64,000 bases of DNA from Deltaproteobacteria bacterium HGW-Deltaproteobacteria-18 (GCA_002841885.1 PHBE01000014.1:1-64000), one strand, 5' to 3'; positions 8,244 to 16,736 are shown, numbered from the stretch's first letter. Notes: generated by a model from the letters alone, not told the origin. A program made the numbers and translations.

Positions 8244-8631
8244 GAACCAAAACGAAGCTGCTTCCACGGCGCGCAAATCTGGGGGCACACACTAGGGGCT
8301 GTTCTGATCTTGAACTTGGTTTTTTCATCTGCATCTCTTTCCTCCGAAACGAAGATTAACCCCAACAAAAGCCACAAGCCCCCATGTTGGCAAAATACCG
8401 GGGCGTCACCCATCAAAAGGACCGAGGTCAAGAGAAAGTGCTCCTACGAGCCAGAAAATCAGGTTTTCTCGCCTCGGGTATTCTATGCGAAGAGGTCTGG
8501 CCATGGAAATTGGATATGACAAATAAATTCACGAGGTAATATCTGCCCCTTTTCAGCGCTTTTCAGCGACTTTCCGTGGTGAATACTCGCAAAACCAATC
8601 AGATCAGATCGAAAGCTGTTTTTTAGGATTC
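8244..8631. other. intergenic with decayed RAYT ends
   Basis: It holds a weak left end near 8303-8318 (CTGATCTTGAACTTGG). The stretch 8477-8552 parallels the right end of the intact element (ATTCTATGCG, GAGGTCTGGCCATGG, then ATCTGCCCC). The ~160 bp between shows no transposase homology that I can recognise. Confidence 0.5.
8303..8552 (-). mobile_element. degenerate RAYT-derived remnant (short, gene-less)
   Basis: Both ends resemble the ends of the intact element, but the interior lacks the transposase gene. It looks like a MITE-like or badly decayed derivative. The right part keeps the region around the old start codon (TCTGGCCATGG). Confidence 0.5.
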
Positions 8632-8964
8632 TCAGACGGATTCAATGACAAACTTCTCAACTGCCCAATTATGCATCGTCTCGAGAATGGGAAACACGCT
8701 GTGTCCCAACTCGGTCAGTTCATATTCCACCCGAGGAGGCACCTCCGGAAAGACGGTACGCGCCAACAACCCATCATTTTCCATCTCCTTCAATTGCTGG
8801 GTCAGCATCTTCTGGCTTACCCCGGGAACAATGCGCTCAAGTTCCTTGTACCGGACAGGGCCTTCATGCAAATGCCATAAAATCAAGCACTTCCACTTTC
8901 CGCTGACCATTCCCATGGTCACTTCGACGGGACAGCGGTATTCTTTGTCATTGTATCTGATCAT
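8632..8964 (-). CDS. HxlR-family transcriptional regulator
   Basis: This 110-aa winged-helix protein carries the family pattern: an N-terminal cysteine in YRCPVE, then the GMVSGKWKCLILWHL helix, RYKELERIVPGVSQKMLTQQLKEME recognition region and a wing (RTVFPEVPPRVEYELTELG). HxlR proteins often sense electrophiles or oxidants through that cysteine. The start at MIRYNDKE follows a GAGGGG site; a TTG four codons earlier is less likely. It is divergent from the VOC gene, which it probably controls (inference). Confidence 0.9.
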   Translation of the reverse strand: MIRYNDKEYRCPVEVTMGMVSGKWKCLILWHLHEGPVRYKELERIVPGVSQKMLTQQLKEMENDGLLARTVFPEVPPRVEYELTELGHSVFPILETMHNWAVEKFVIESV

Positions 8965-9017
8965 AACGCCCCTCAAAAAAAATATGCCCGCGACTTCCGC
9001 GAGATGATTCTATTCTT

Positions 9018-9027
9018 ACCAATTGGT
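9018..9027. promoter_or_regulatory. palindrome in the HxlR/VOC divergent promoter region
   Basis: ACCAATTGGT is a perfect 10-bp palindrome midway between the two divergent starts, so it is a candidate operator for the HxlR protein. The position is suggestive; binding is inferred. Confidence 0.35.
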
Positions 9028-9112
9028 TCGCCGCGAAGAAAAAAGTGCCTTCTTGCGTCATTATTTCAAGTTATTACTTTGTTCTCATCGTTAAACAAAA
9101 AGGAGAACAAAC

Positions 9113-9610
9113 ATGACTTATCCGAGAAATTTTTCCCACATAGGCATCACCGTGACAAACCTTGAAGAGGCCGTCAAATTCTACACTGAAGTCATGGGCT
9201 GGTACCTGATCATGGAGCCCACTGAAATCAAGGCAGACGACTCCGCCATCGGCGTGATGTGCAACGACGTCTTTGGCGAAGGCTGGGGAAGCTTCAAAAT
9301 CGCCCACCTCTCAACCGGCGACAGGATCGGCATCGAACTGTTCGAATTCCCCAATTCCACACGCCGTGAGGACAACTTCGAATATTGGAAGACCGGCGTG
9401 TTCCACTACTCAGTACAGGATCCCGACGTCGAAGGTCTGGCCGCCAAGATCGTCGCCCACGGAGGCAAGCAGCGTATGCCCGTCCGTGAATACTATCCTG
9501 GCGAAAAGCCCTACCGGATGGTCTACTGCGAGGATCCATTTGGCAACATCGTGGAAATTTACAGCCACAGCTATGAACTGACATACTCCGCTGGAGCATA
9601 TCAGGATTAG
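9113..9610 (+). CDS. VOC (glyoxalase/bleomycin-resistance/dioxygenase) protein
   Basis: The 165-aa protein has the two beta-alpha-beta-beta-beta halves of the vicinal-oxygen-chelate fold. Metal-ligand candidates are H in FSHIGITV (~9), E in GIELFEFPN (~71), H in GVFHYSVQ (~93) and E in GNIVEIYSH (~147). Members detoxify methylglyoxal-like or aromatic compounds, or act as dioxygenases. A good AAGGAG site precedes the ATG. Its divergent pairing with an HxlR regulator suggests an inducible detoxification unit. The substrate is unknown. Confidence 0.85.
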   Translation: MTYPRNFSHIGITVTNLEEAVKFYTEVMGWYLIMEPTEIKADDSAIGVMCNDVFGEGWGSFKIAHLSTGDRIGIELFEFPNSTRREDNFEYWKTGVFHYSVQDPDVEGLAAKIVAHGGKQRMPVREYYPGEKPYRMVYCEDPFGNIVEIYSHSYELTYSAGAYQD

Positions 9611-9615
9611 CTTCA

Positions 9616-9838
9616 CTACGGACACTTTTTACGTGTCTTGATGAGCGCCAGCATCTTCGTAAGCAACCACTCCACGTCCAGGGCACGGGTGTTGATGGTC
9701 ACCCTGCCCGGGACGGGCTTCAAGGCCGCCATGACTCGGCTTTATCTCTGGTTGTCGAAGATGTGGTGATCCGGGCCGATTCTTCTCCCAGAGCATGGCG
9801 AGGAGGCTTCGCCAAAAGTTCAGCTAGACCTGATAATT
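9616..9838 (-). pseudogene. gene relic beside a RAYT end
   Basis: A 38-codon reading frame (9616-9732) opens with MAALKPVPGRVTINTRALDV, and another frame just upstream reads AELLAKPPRHALGEESARI. Both look like coding sequence but in different frames, so this is probably a frameshifted leftover of a gene I cannot identify. A RAYT end follows immediately. Confidence 0.35.
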
Positions 9839-9862
9839 CAAGATTCACGATCTGACCCTGCT
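9836..9862 (+). repeat. solitary RAYT end
   Basis: ATTCAAGATTCACGATCTGA followed by CCCTGCTC differs by a few bases from the inverted end of the intact element. No partner end is visible nearby. Confidence 0.55.
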
Positions 9863-9885
9863 CTTTTTGATACGCCAGCATCAAA

Positions 9886-10263
9886 TCAAAACTCCCTGCG
9901 ACCCCACATGTCGACAATACGTTGCGCATCTTGCTCCGAACCGACGGCAAGATGCAGGGTCTTGGGCAAAAACGACTCATCGATCGGGATATTTTTCAGT
10001 TCAAAGATATCCCCGATGCGCAAGGACATGGCGTCTCCGACATGGCGCGATGTCACCTTGTGCAAACGAACCGCAATGTCCTCCCGCAGGGTTATGAAGA
10101 CCAGGCTGCGGTTTGCGGCATCATTGCCAATGGCGACGCTCGCCTGATCCTTTCCAACCACTACCGATTCGTTGCCGACAGTGAATTCGAGTGTCTCGGC
10201 ATGGCGATGACAGGCGCAAAGAAAACATAATACCAGCACAGTTCGTAACAAAAGACGTTTCAT
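9886..10263 (-). CDS. putative lipoprotein with SecD P1-head-like domain
   Basis: This 125-aa exported protein starts MKRLLLRTVLVLCFLCACH, a signal sequence ending in a lipobox-like LCAC with C18 as lipidation candidate. The body (SLVFITLREDIAVRLHKVTS, then DIFELKNIPIDES) resembles the head subdomain of the SecD P1 region. That fold also appears in stand-alone small proteins. The similarity is by eye and tentative. It overlaps the upstream gene by four bases (ATGA). It is not part of a Sec operon, so no protein-export role is claimed. Confidence 0.55.
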   Translation of the reverse strand: MKRLLLRTVLVLCFLCACHRHAETLEFTVGNESVVVGKDQASVAIGNDAANRSLVFITLREDIAVRLHKVTSRHVGDAMSLRIGDIFELKNIPIDESFLPKTLHLAVGSEQDAQRIVDMWGRREF

Positions 10264-10553
10264 GGCGTGACCGTCACCTGAACAGTTTGACCCAGTGAAT
10301 GGCTTCGGAAGCGAATCCGCTGAACACAAAAACAGATTCCGGCAGTGAATGTATGGCTGCCAGGACCTGTTACGAGATCCGTCGTTTTCGAAGGTCCCTT
10401 CCAGTATTGAATTTCAGCATCGAATGTAGACGGAGCACTTGGTATTGTATCGAAATCGACGCGATACGTCAGCGGCCCACCCATCAACTGTGTCAACTCA
10501 ACCCACGGCCCCCAGACCCTTGCAGGCGGCGCCCATCCTTCGAAACTGCGCAT
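10260..10553 (-). CDS. small beta-rich protein, possibly colicin Z C-terminal-related
   Basis: The 97-aa protein (start MRSFEGWA, with a GGAGGA site 7 bases before) has no signal peptide. The pattern VWGPWVELTQLMGG, AEIQYWKGPSKTTDLVTGPG and a closing VTVTP resembles small proteins annotated as related to the colicin Z C-terminal domain. I recognise this only by pattern, so confidence is low. It is translationally coupled to the lipoprotein gene that follows it; the two probably act together. Confidence 0.45.
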   Translation of the reverse strand: MRSFEGWAPPARVWGPWVELTQLMGGPLTYRVDFDTIPSAPSTFDAEIQYWKGPSKTTDLVTGPGSHTFTAGICFCVQRIRFRSHSLGQTVQVTVTP

Positions 10554-10714
10554 AACGTTGTCCTCCATTCCATTTCACATGGAAAAGTTGATTGAAGGAC
10601 TTGTTTTACAAAATGGCGTTCGAAAATGTATTCAGATAGAAATGTATTCTATTTTGGCAGATACTAAGATAATTGCATAGGGAAGATCAGGGACGAATAC
10701 AGAAAAACTGAGGT

Positions 10715-10962
10715 CTAGGGTCACATCTTGAATCCTCTCGCCGAGCAATCCTGCTCACGGCCGAATAATGCAAGCTGGTCGCAAGGGCCACTTGGGCCTA
10801 GCTATAGCCGAATTCGAGACACGCTTTGCCGATGACGCTGTCCCGCTTTGTTGAGCTGGCGCATGGCTTTGGACAGATTGGCTTCGGAGTTTCGAGGAGC
10901 AGGTGGAAGTGATTGATCATCAGGCAGTAGGCACTGACAAAATCAAGATTCAAGATCTGACC
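10715..10962 (-). mobile_element. decayed RAYT copy with internal deletions
   Basis: The left part (10721-10845) matches the 3' end of the transposase gene, including the helix-turn-helix codons. The middle (10850-10935) matches the region around the HUH motif. The block between them and the 5' end are missing. Both ends retain variants of the 19-bp repeat. Confidence 0.7.
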
Positions 10963-11006
10963 CTCCTCCCCCTCGAAGATTCAAGATCTGACCCTCCTCC
11001 CCCTCG
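10945..11006 (+). repeat. two tandem 31-bp copies of a RAYT end
   Basis: Positions 10945-10975 and 10976-11006 are identical: AAGATTCAAGATCTGACCCT followed by CCTCCCCCTCG. The duplicated unit includes most of the element's right end plus 17 bases of flank. Confidence 0.85.
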
Positions 11007-11077
11007 TTTTTTGAGGACTACCCCGTTTTTCACACAAATCGGATGGAATCGGATGGAAAAACGGATTGACAAAATGG

Positions 11078-12151
11078 ATGAAATCGGATGTGTCTTCGGA
11101 CATGATCACGACGAAAAGCCTTTTCATCACACCTGAAATGCTCACCCTGACAGCCCAAATCGACGAGTTCAAAGGCGCGTGGCAGGCTCTGGGATCGATC
11201 GCGCCGGAACGGCTGTCCGCCCTGCGACGGGTAGCGACCATCGAAAGCGTGGGCTCTTCCACACGAATCGAGGGCAGCGCCCTGTCCGACAGCGACGTGG
11301 AGAAGCTCCTGGCAAATCTCGCCATAGGCTCCTTTGCCACACGGGACGAGCAGGAAGTTGCCGGGTACGCGGAAACAATGGAACGGATTTTCAAATCCTT
11401 CGATCATATCAGCCTGACGGAAAACCATATCCGCCAGCTGCACCGGGACTTACTGCTTCACAGCGACAAGGACGAAAGGCATCGCGGCAACTACAAGACG
11501 TCACCCAATAACGTGGCGGCCTTTGACGCAGAGGGAACGCTGATCGGCATCGTCTTTGAGACGGCCACGCCCTTCGACACCCCGAGGCGCATGCGCGAAC
11601 TGCTGGACTGGACGCAGGCAACTCTGGGAACCCGGAGCCTGCACCCTCTTCTGGTCATCGGCATATTCACAGTGGCTTTCCTGGCCATCCATCCTTTCCA
11701 GGACGGCAACGGCAGGCTTTCGCGCATCCTCACAACGCTTTTGTTGCTGCGCTGCGGCTATGCCTATACGCCCTTCAGTTCCCTGGAAAGCGTGATCGAA
11801 CAGAACAAGGAAGGCTACTACCTGGCCCTGCGCCAAACCCAGGCTACCCTGAACTCGAATGCGCAGGACTGGCAGCCATGGCTGACCTTCTTCCTGCGCG
11901 CCCTGCACACGCAGATGCAACGCCTGGCCGCCAAGATGGAAAGGGAACGCCTGCTGCAACACACCCTGCCGGACCTGTCCCGCCGCATCGTGGAACACGC
12001 CCGCGAACACGGTCGCGTTACCATCAAGGAAATGACTCTCCTGACCGGAACCAGCAGAAATACGCTGAAAGAGCATTTCCAGAGGTTGCTAAAGAATGGG
12101 ATGCTGGAAAGGAATGGTCAGGGGCGGGGTGTTTGGTACAGGGTCAAGTAG
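11078..12151 (+). CDS. Fic family protein (AMPylase) with N-terminal self-inhibition motif
   Basis: The 357-aa protein transfers AMP (or a related group) onto target hydroxyls. The Fic motif HPFQDGNGR lies at ~205-213 with the catalytic histidine first. An inhibitory motif SSTRIEG (S61 to E65, G66) sits N-terminal, so this is a self-inhibited (class II) Fic and needs no separate antitoxin. Residues ~290-357 form a winged helix (TIKEMTLLTGTSRNTLKEHF), typical of chromosomal Fic/DUF4172-like regulators. The start is uncertain: ATG at 11078 or 11102, or TTG at 11066. Confidence 0.88.
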   Translation: MKSDVSSDMITTKSLFITPEMLTLTAQIDEFKGAWQALGSIAPERLSALRRVATIESVGSSTRIEGSALSDSDVEKLLANLAIGSFATRDEQEVAGYAETMERIFKSFDHISLTENHIRQLHRDLLLHSDKDERHRGNYKTSPNNVAAFDAEGTLIGIVFETATPFDTPRRMRELLDWTQATLGTRSLHPLLVIGIFTVAFLAIHPFQDGNGRLSRILTTLLLLRCGYAYTPFSSLESVIEQNKEGYYLALRQTQATLNSNAQDWQPWLTFFLRALHTQMQRLAAKMERERLLQHTLPDLSRRIVEHAREHGRVTIKEMTLLTGTSRNTLKEHFQRLLKNGMLERNGQGRGVWYRVK

Positions 12152-12404
12152 TGTGAACTGGCTCATGAGGCCAGATTCGTCAAAGGAAGGCTTGACCCCA
12201 TGCCTGTTTATGGGACGCGGTAATGCCGAGCTTCACCACCGTGCGGGAAGACTACGGGCGTGAGGTGCTGGCGCGTTTCCAAGAAACCGCAGGCCGATAG
12301 GACCGCAATCAATGTCCATGACGTCGTAGTGATATTTAAAGGAGAAACTACGCTTTTGCATGAGCCTGGAGGTGAGGGAATACCGGCAGAGTGCACGCAA
12401 AATC
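12152..12404. other. intergenic between Fic gene and hybrid kinase (convergent)
   Basis: There is a weak CTGGC/GCCAG stem just past the Fic stop. A short coding-like fragment (MPSFTTVREDYGREVLARFQ, 12222-12300 plus strand) may be a relic. No complete gene is supportable. Confidence 0.35.
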
Positions 12405-15400
12405 TCACGCCGGCGCGACAACCCTCGTCACCCGTTCAACCTCTTTGAGAAACTCTCTCCTTTCCAGGGGTTTCGCCAGATAGCCGTTCATCCCTGCCGC
12501 CAGGAATTTCTCCTTGTCGCCGTCCATGGCGTATGCGGTCAGGGCGATGATGGGCACGTGTCTGGCCTGCTCTCCGGCCTCTCCCCGCCTGATTGCCCTG
12601 GTCGCTTCCACGCCGTCGAGAACAGGCATCTGGACATCCATGAGTACGAGATCGAAGGACGCGTCCCTGAGCCGGGCAAGCGCCTGCTCGCCGTCGTAAA
12701 CCGCCTCGATGGAATGCCCCTGTTTTTCCATGAGCTTGACGGTCGATATGTTCGAAACGAAGTCGTCCTCGGCCAGAAGGATTCTCAGCTTCCCGGTCGG
12801 AACTGCGCCCTGCCGATGCGTGCGCGGTCTTTCGTCCGCACGGGGCAGTTCGAACGGCACGCTGAAACAAAAGTTCGCGCCTTCGCCTTTTTCGCTCTCC
12901 ACGGCCATGTTGCCGCCCAGGAGATCCAGGATGCGCTTGCAGATGGCCAGCCCCAGACCCGCGCCCTGGAAGTTGCGGGTGAAGGAGTTCTCCACCTGGT
13001 AGAACGGCAGGAAAAGCTTGTCGATGGAGTCCGCCTCAAGACCCAGCCCGGTATCTTTCACACAGAAAAGAATCCGGCATTGCTCATTCTTCCTCGGAGG
13101 AATGGGAAGAGCCCCGATTTCAATGAAGCCGCTTTCCGTGAACTTGACCGCGTTGCCCGCGAGGTTGCTCAGCACCTGCTGCAAACGCGTCGCGTCTCCG
13201 AGGAGCGTCGCCGGCAGATCCGGGCTGATGTCCAGCCGCAATTCCAGTCCTTTTTTCCTGGCCGCCGGTTCAAACATCTGGGTTATGCTCTCCAGGGTGT
13301 CCCGGATGTCGAAGGGCTCCGCCAAGACACTCATCCTTCCCGCTTCGACCTTGGAGAGATCGAGAATGTCCGAGAGCAGGCGCGAAAGCCGCCGGCCGGA
13401 CCGCAGGGCGTGGGTGATGTACTCCCGCTGCTCACTGTCGAGTTCCGTCGTCTCGGTCAGTTGCAGCATGCTGAGCAGGCCGTTGAGAGGGGTGCGTATC
13501 TCGTGACTCATGTTGGCCAGAAACTGCGACTTGGCCTCGCTGGCAACCTCCGCCTGCTCCTTGGCGAGAACCAGGCGCTCCTCGTAGTTCTTGAGTTCCG
13601 TCACGTCCGCCACCTGCGACAGAATGGAGATTATCCGGCCCTGATCGTCCATGAGGGTCGAGTTGTACCATTGGCAATGGATCACGGACCCATTTTTTCT
13701 AAAATTGCGGTTCTTGAAGGTATTGAACGAGACGTCGCCTTTGAACAGTGGGACCAGTGCTTCCGCCACGTGCTCGGCATCATCGGGATGAATGAACTTG
13801 AAGTCCGACCAGTTCTTGCCCACAACCTCATCGGCCCGCCATCCGAAGATCTCCTCGGCCTGCTTCGACCATGTCTTGATGTGGGTGCCGCCTTCCCACT
13901 CGATGACGCCCAGGGGGGAGTTGACCACATGAAAGGAAAGCCGCTTGTGCGCTTCGGCCAGGGCGGCCTCGGCCCTTTTCCTTTCGGATATGTCCACATG
14001 CGTGCCCACGATCCTGACGGCCCGGCCTTCGGCACCGAACACCGCCGTCGCCCTGGCCAGTATGTCGACCCAGTGGCCCTCGCGATGCATCATCCTGAAT
14101 TCCGACTCGAACCGCTCGATCCGTCCGGCCACGAGGTCGTCAACAAGGACGCGCGTCTTTTTCATGTCATCGGGCTGGGTGAACCTCTCCCATACGGCGA
14201 AGTCGTTCGGCAGTTCGTCGGAGGAATACCCGAGCATGCTCTTCCAGCCCGGCGAATAGTACACTTCGTTCGTGACCGGATTCCAGTCGAATATGCCGTC
14301 CTGCGACGCGTTCATGGCCAGATTGAAACGCTCTTCGCTCTCCCTGAGTTGCTTCTCGCGCAGATTACGCGAGGTCACGTCACGGATGACGGCGGCCACG
14401 AGACCGATTTCGCCCGTATCGTCACGGATGGGGTAGTATTCCACCTCGACATCGCGCAGCCCCTTCTCGGGGTATGAGAGCCGCATTTCGAAATTCTGCT
14501 CCGCTCCCCGGAAACATTCCTCCAGGAAAGGCCGGACACCCTCGTAAGGGGCATCTCCCATAACCTCGCGGACAGCATGACCGATGACATCCCCGGGCGC
14601 TACCTGGTGATGATCGAGGAAAGCCCTGTTCACGAGGGTGTAGCGGTGATCCCTGTCCACCACCGCCATGAATTCGCGGGAGTGCTCGACAACGCTCCGG
14701 TATTGCAGAAGATTCGACTCGACCTCCTTTCTTTCCACGATTTCCTTCTGTAGACGGTCATTGGCATCCGTAAGGGTCCGCGTCCGTTCCTCGACAAGCT
14801 CCCGCAGGCGATGTTCACGGTTATACAACGTGCTGACATACAGACTCGCCAGGCTGAGAACGGCGACGCCGAACAGCCATATCGTCAGGCGCGGCAGGGG
14901 AAGCTGGGAGAAGGAAGATGTTTTCAGGTCGACGTGCAGGTTCCAGGTCTGATTCGAGGCGTTGATCTGTGAATCATCCGGCGCGTAGCCCGCGTCGTCA
15001 TCCGGGTTCCCTGTCCGGAAAAAAACTCCGTTCTTGTCGGCGATGGATATGACGTATTCAGAGGTATCAAAACCGCTGAACGCCTCCGCGATGAGCGCGT
15101 CGAGGTCGTAAACGCCGATGGCGAGCCCGAGGAATTCGTCCCCGTCGAAAATGGGCAGCCGCACGACGACACCCATGCCGCCCTGCCGGAGTTCGAACGG
15201 TCCCTGAAGCACGGCCGTCCTGTTTTTGATCGCTCTGGAAACGTAGGGCCCGCGCTCGGGGTCCTGAAGCAGGTTCATGGGTTCGCTGATGGTCACCTCG
15301 TTGTTTTTCGAAGGGTGGACATAGTTGACCCGAGTCTGAGAGTCGGCATACTGGATGGCCCTGACGGGCGGGTTGGAACGCAAAAGCGTTTCCGCAAAAT

Positions 15401-15644
15401 GCCTGAATTCTTGAGGCGTTGTTTCAGGATGGAGCAGAAATAGAGCAGACACGGCTTCAAGGGCGTCAAACCTGTTCGCAAAAACATTTGTCAGACGCTC
15501 AGAAAGAAAATTTGCTGACGAAAACGTCTTCAATTTTCTTTGAGCAGAAATCTTTTCGGCAACCCAAAAATCAATCCCGAAAATCAACAACAATCCAAAA
15601 ATAAAAGTAATTGCAAATGTAATTTTTCTAGAATTGTGCTGCAT
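12405..15644 (-). CDS. hybrid sensor histidine kinase/response regulator with CHASE and three PAS domains
   Basis: The 1079-aa membrane kinase has TM1 at ~10-30, a periplasmic CHASE-type sensor (~70-240), TM2 at ~250-272 and a short coiled coil. Three PAS domains follow (~310-430, 435-560, 570-690), then HisKA with phospho-acceptor H~714 in MSHEIRTPLNG, HATPase (~760-880) and a C-terminal receiver with D~1003 in LVLMDVQMP. An external ligand sensed by CHASE would drive phosphorelay. No output regulator lies beside it, so it probably signals to a distant phosphotransfer protein. AAGG before the ATG supports this start. Confidence 0.92.
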   Translation of the reverse strand: MQHNSRKITFAITFIFGLLLIFGIDFWVAEKISAQRKLKTFSSANFLSERLTNVFANRFDALEAVSALFLLHPETTPQEFRHFAETLLRSNPPVRAIQYADSQTRVNYVHPSKNNEVTISEPMNLLQDPERGPYVSRAIKNRTAVLQGPFELRQGGMGVVVRLPIFDGDEFLGLAIGVYDLDALIAEAFSGFDTSEYVISIADKNGVFFRTGNPDDDAGYAPDDSQINASNQTWNLHVDLKTSSFSQLPLPRLTIWLFGVAVLSLASLYVSTLYNREHRLRELVEERTRTLTDANDRLQKEIVERKEVESNLLQYRSVVEHSREFMAVVDRDHRYTLVNRAFLDHHQVAPGDVIGHAVREVMGDAPYEGVRPFLEECFRGAEQNFEMRLSYPEKGLRDVEVEYYPIRDDTGEIGLVAAVIRDVTSRNLREKQLRESEERFNLAMNASQDGIFDWNPVTNEVYYSPGWKSMLGYSSDELPNDFAVWERFTQPDDMKKTRVLVDDLVAGRIERFESEFRMMHREGHWVDILARATAVFGAEGRAVRIVGTHVDISERKRAEAALAEAHKRLSFHVVNSPLGVIEWEGGTHIKTWSKQAEEIFGWRADEVVGKNWSDFKFIHPDDAEHVAEALVPLFKGDVSFNTFKNRNFRKNGSVIHCQWYNSTLMDDQGRIISILSQVADVTELKNYEERLVLAKEQAEVASEAKSQFLANMSHEIRTPLNGLLSMLQLTETTELDSEQREYITHALRSGRRLSRLLSDILDLSKVEAGRMSVLAEPFDIRDTLESITQMFEPAARKKGLELRLDISPDLPATLLGDATRLQQVLSNLAGNAVKFTESGFIEIGALPIPPRKNEQCRILFCVKDTGLGLEADSIDKLFLPFYQVENSFTRNFQGAGLGLAICKRILDLLGGNMAVESEKGEGANFCFSVPFELPRADERPRTHRQGAVPTGKLRILLAEDDFVSNISTVKLMEKQGHSIEAVYDGEQALARLRDASFDLVLMDVQMPVLDGVEATRAIRRGEAGEQARHVPIIALTAYAMDGDKEKFLAAGMNGYLAKPLERREFLKEVERVTRVVAPA

Positions 15645-15794
15645 CCACACACCTTGATCATCTTATGTCAAATATTGCACCACCCAAACAAGGTATAATT
15701 AATTGCCAAAAAAATGATCTACAGAATTAAAAAAAAATCCAATGCAAAGAAACATCCCACAACGTTGAATCCATACCCCACCGCATAAACTGAT
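15645..15794. promoter_or_regulatory. AT-rich leader of the hybrid kinase
   Basis: This is a strongly AT-rich stretch upstream of the kinase start and the likely promoter region. On the minus strand a TTGACA hexamer occurs at about 15673-15668, but no well-spaced -10 box follows. Confidence 0.3.
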
Positions 15795-15955
15795 TCAAGA
15801 ACTATCTGAATCTTTCCCAGACCGCTTGCGAGAGCCCTTCGCCTCCAACGTCTCAGCGCACGCCTCGACGGGACCACCCTCTGCGCGCGCAAGCTGCTTC
15901 GCCTTCTTCAAGGCACCGGCCAGGGCCTTGTTCAGGGGTGCTCCCGTGGAGGGCA
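15795..15955 (-). pseudogene. 3' end of an unidentified gene, cut by a RAYT element
   Basis: The minus-strand frame ends with ALKKAKQLARAEGGPVEACA, then a basic tail and TGA at 15797-15795. The composition looks like real coding sequence, but nothing upstream survives because RAYT sequence begins at about 15976. I do not recognise the family. Confidence 0.45.
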
Positions 15956-15975
15956 AGGGGCAGGAGGGCATGAGT

Positions 15976-16487
15976 CAGAACTTGAATCTTGATTCTTCTC
16001 GCCGGATAAGTCCGGCGGTCGCCCGGTAGCTGGGCCACTCGTTTTAATGAGTCTTTGACCATTCTGGCCCGCACGGGGTTGTGCACGACATAGAGGCAGA
16101 GTTCCAGAAGATACGCCTACCGATCCACCACAATGGCCTTGAACCGGCCTTGAAGCACATGCCATACACGCCGATGCCGCCGGTTGAAGGCCTGCGTGTA
16201 CACGCTGTTGAGTTACCGCATGGCTTTGGACAGATTGGCGTCGGAGGTTTCGAGGAGCGGGTGGAAGTGATTGGTCATCAGGCAGTAGGCATGGCAAAGC
16301 ACATTGAACCTGCGCAACGTCTGCCGGAGGACGGCTAGGAAGGTATTCCTGTCGATGTCATCAGGAAAGGTGGCTGCCTTGGCGTTGCCGCGGGAGGTCA
16401 CGTGATAGATGGCTCATGGGAATTCTATGCTGAGGGGGCTGGCCATGAGGGGGGTATACCTTGAGATAAATCAAGATTCAAAATCTG
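15976..16487 (-). mobile_element. decayed RAYT element with both ends
   Basis: The left end (15976-15994) and right end (16469-16487) are close variants of the 19-bp inverted repeat. Inside, sequence jumps from the extreme 3' end of the transposase gene to its middle, removing about 400 bp. The surviving frame reads through MTNHFHPLLETSDANL, then meets a premature stop at 16210-16212. The HUH block is altered (leucine to proline). Confidence 0.8.
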
Positions 16488-16496
16488 CCCCGCGAT

Positions 16497-16574
16497 TTTT
16501 TCGTTCAGGTCACAGCCTTTGCGACGCTGGCGCTGTTGGGGCTTATGGCGGGACGGCGGCTGGCTGTACAATAA
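16497..16574 (+). pseudogene. C-terminal membrane-helix remnant
   Basis: In-frame codons read FFVQVTAFATLALLGLMAGR then RLAVQ and TAA. This looks like the last transmembrane helix and tail of a permease, stranded between two RAYT remnants. Confidence 0.4.
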
Positions 16575-16575
16575 G

Positions 16576-16736
16576 GGGCAGATCTTCGATCAGATCTTCG
16601 ATCATCCCTGCCCACACGGGTAGAGCACAGCGTACCTGCACAAGATGTCACAGATAGGTGGATCAGGGAAATTCTATGCGGAAGGCGCGGGCCATGAGGG
16701 TGAGATGGCCAGAGTTAAATCAAGATTCTAGACCTC
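16576..16736 (-). mobile_element. short RAYT derivative
   Basis: A G-rich left end (GGGGCAGATCTTCGATCAGA at about 16575, with a small internal duplication) and a right end at 16718-16736 flank ~120 bp. The right side keeps the start-codon region of the transposase gene (ATTCTATGCGG, GGGCCATGAG). Confidence 0.6.

Larger units (their letters stand above)
10569..11077. other. intergenic with RAYT debris upstream of the Fic gene
   Basis: It contains an AT-rich stretch upstream of the small-protein pair, a decayed RAYT copy (about 10715-10960), a 31-bp tandem duplication (10945-11006), and three spaced copies of AATCGGATG just around the Fic start. Confidence 0.6.

Noticed and set aside
12208-12421. 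Small minus-strand frames downstream of the hybrid kinase
   Set aside because: No ribosome site, no motif; probably chance.
12360-14477. Long plus-strand open frame opposite the hybrid kinase
   Set aside because: Composition (His/Val/Gly-rich, no domains) is that of an antisense shadow; the kinase on the other strand has full domain structure.
15700-15706. TATAAT word as a promoter
   Set aside because: It lies on the plus strand with no gene following in that direction and no spaced -35 box.
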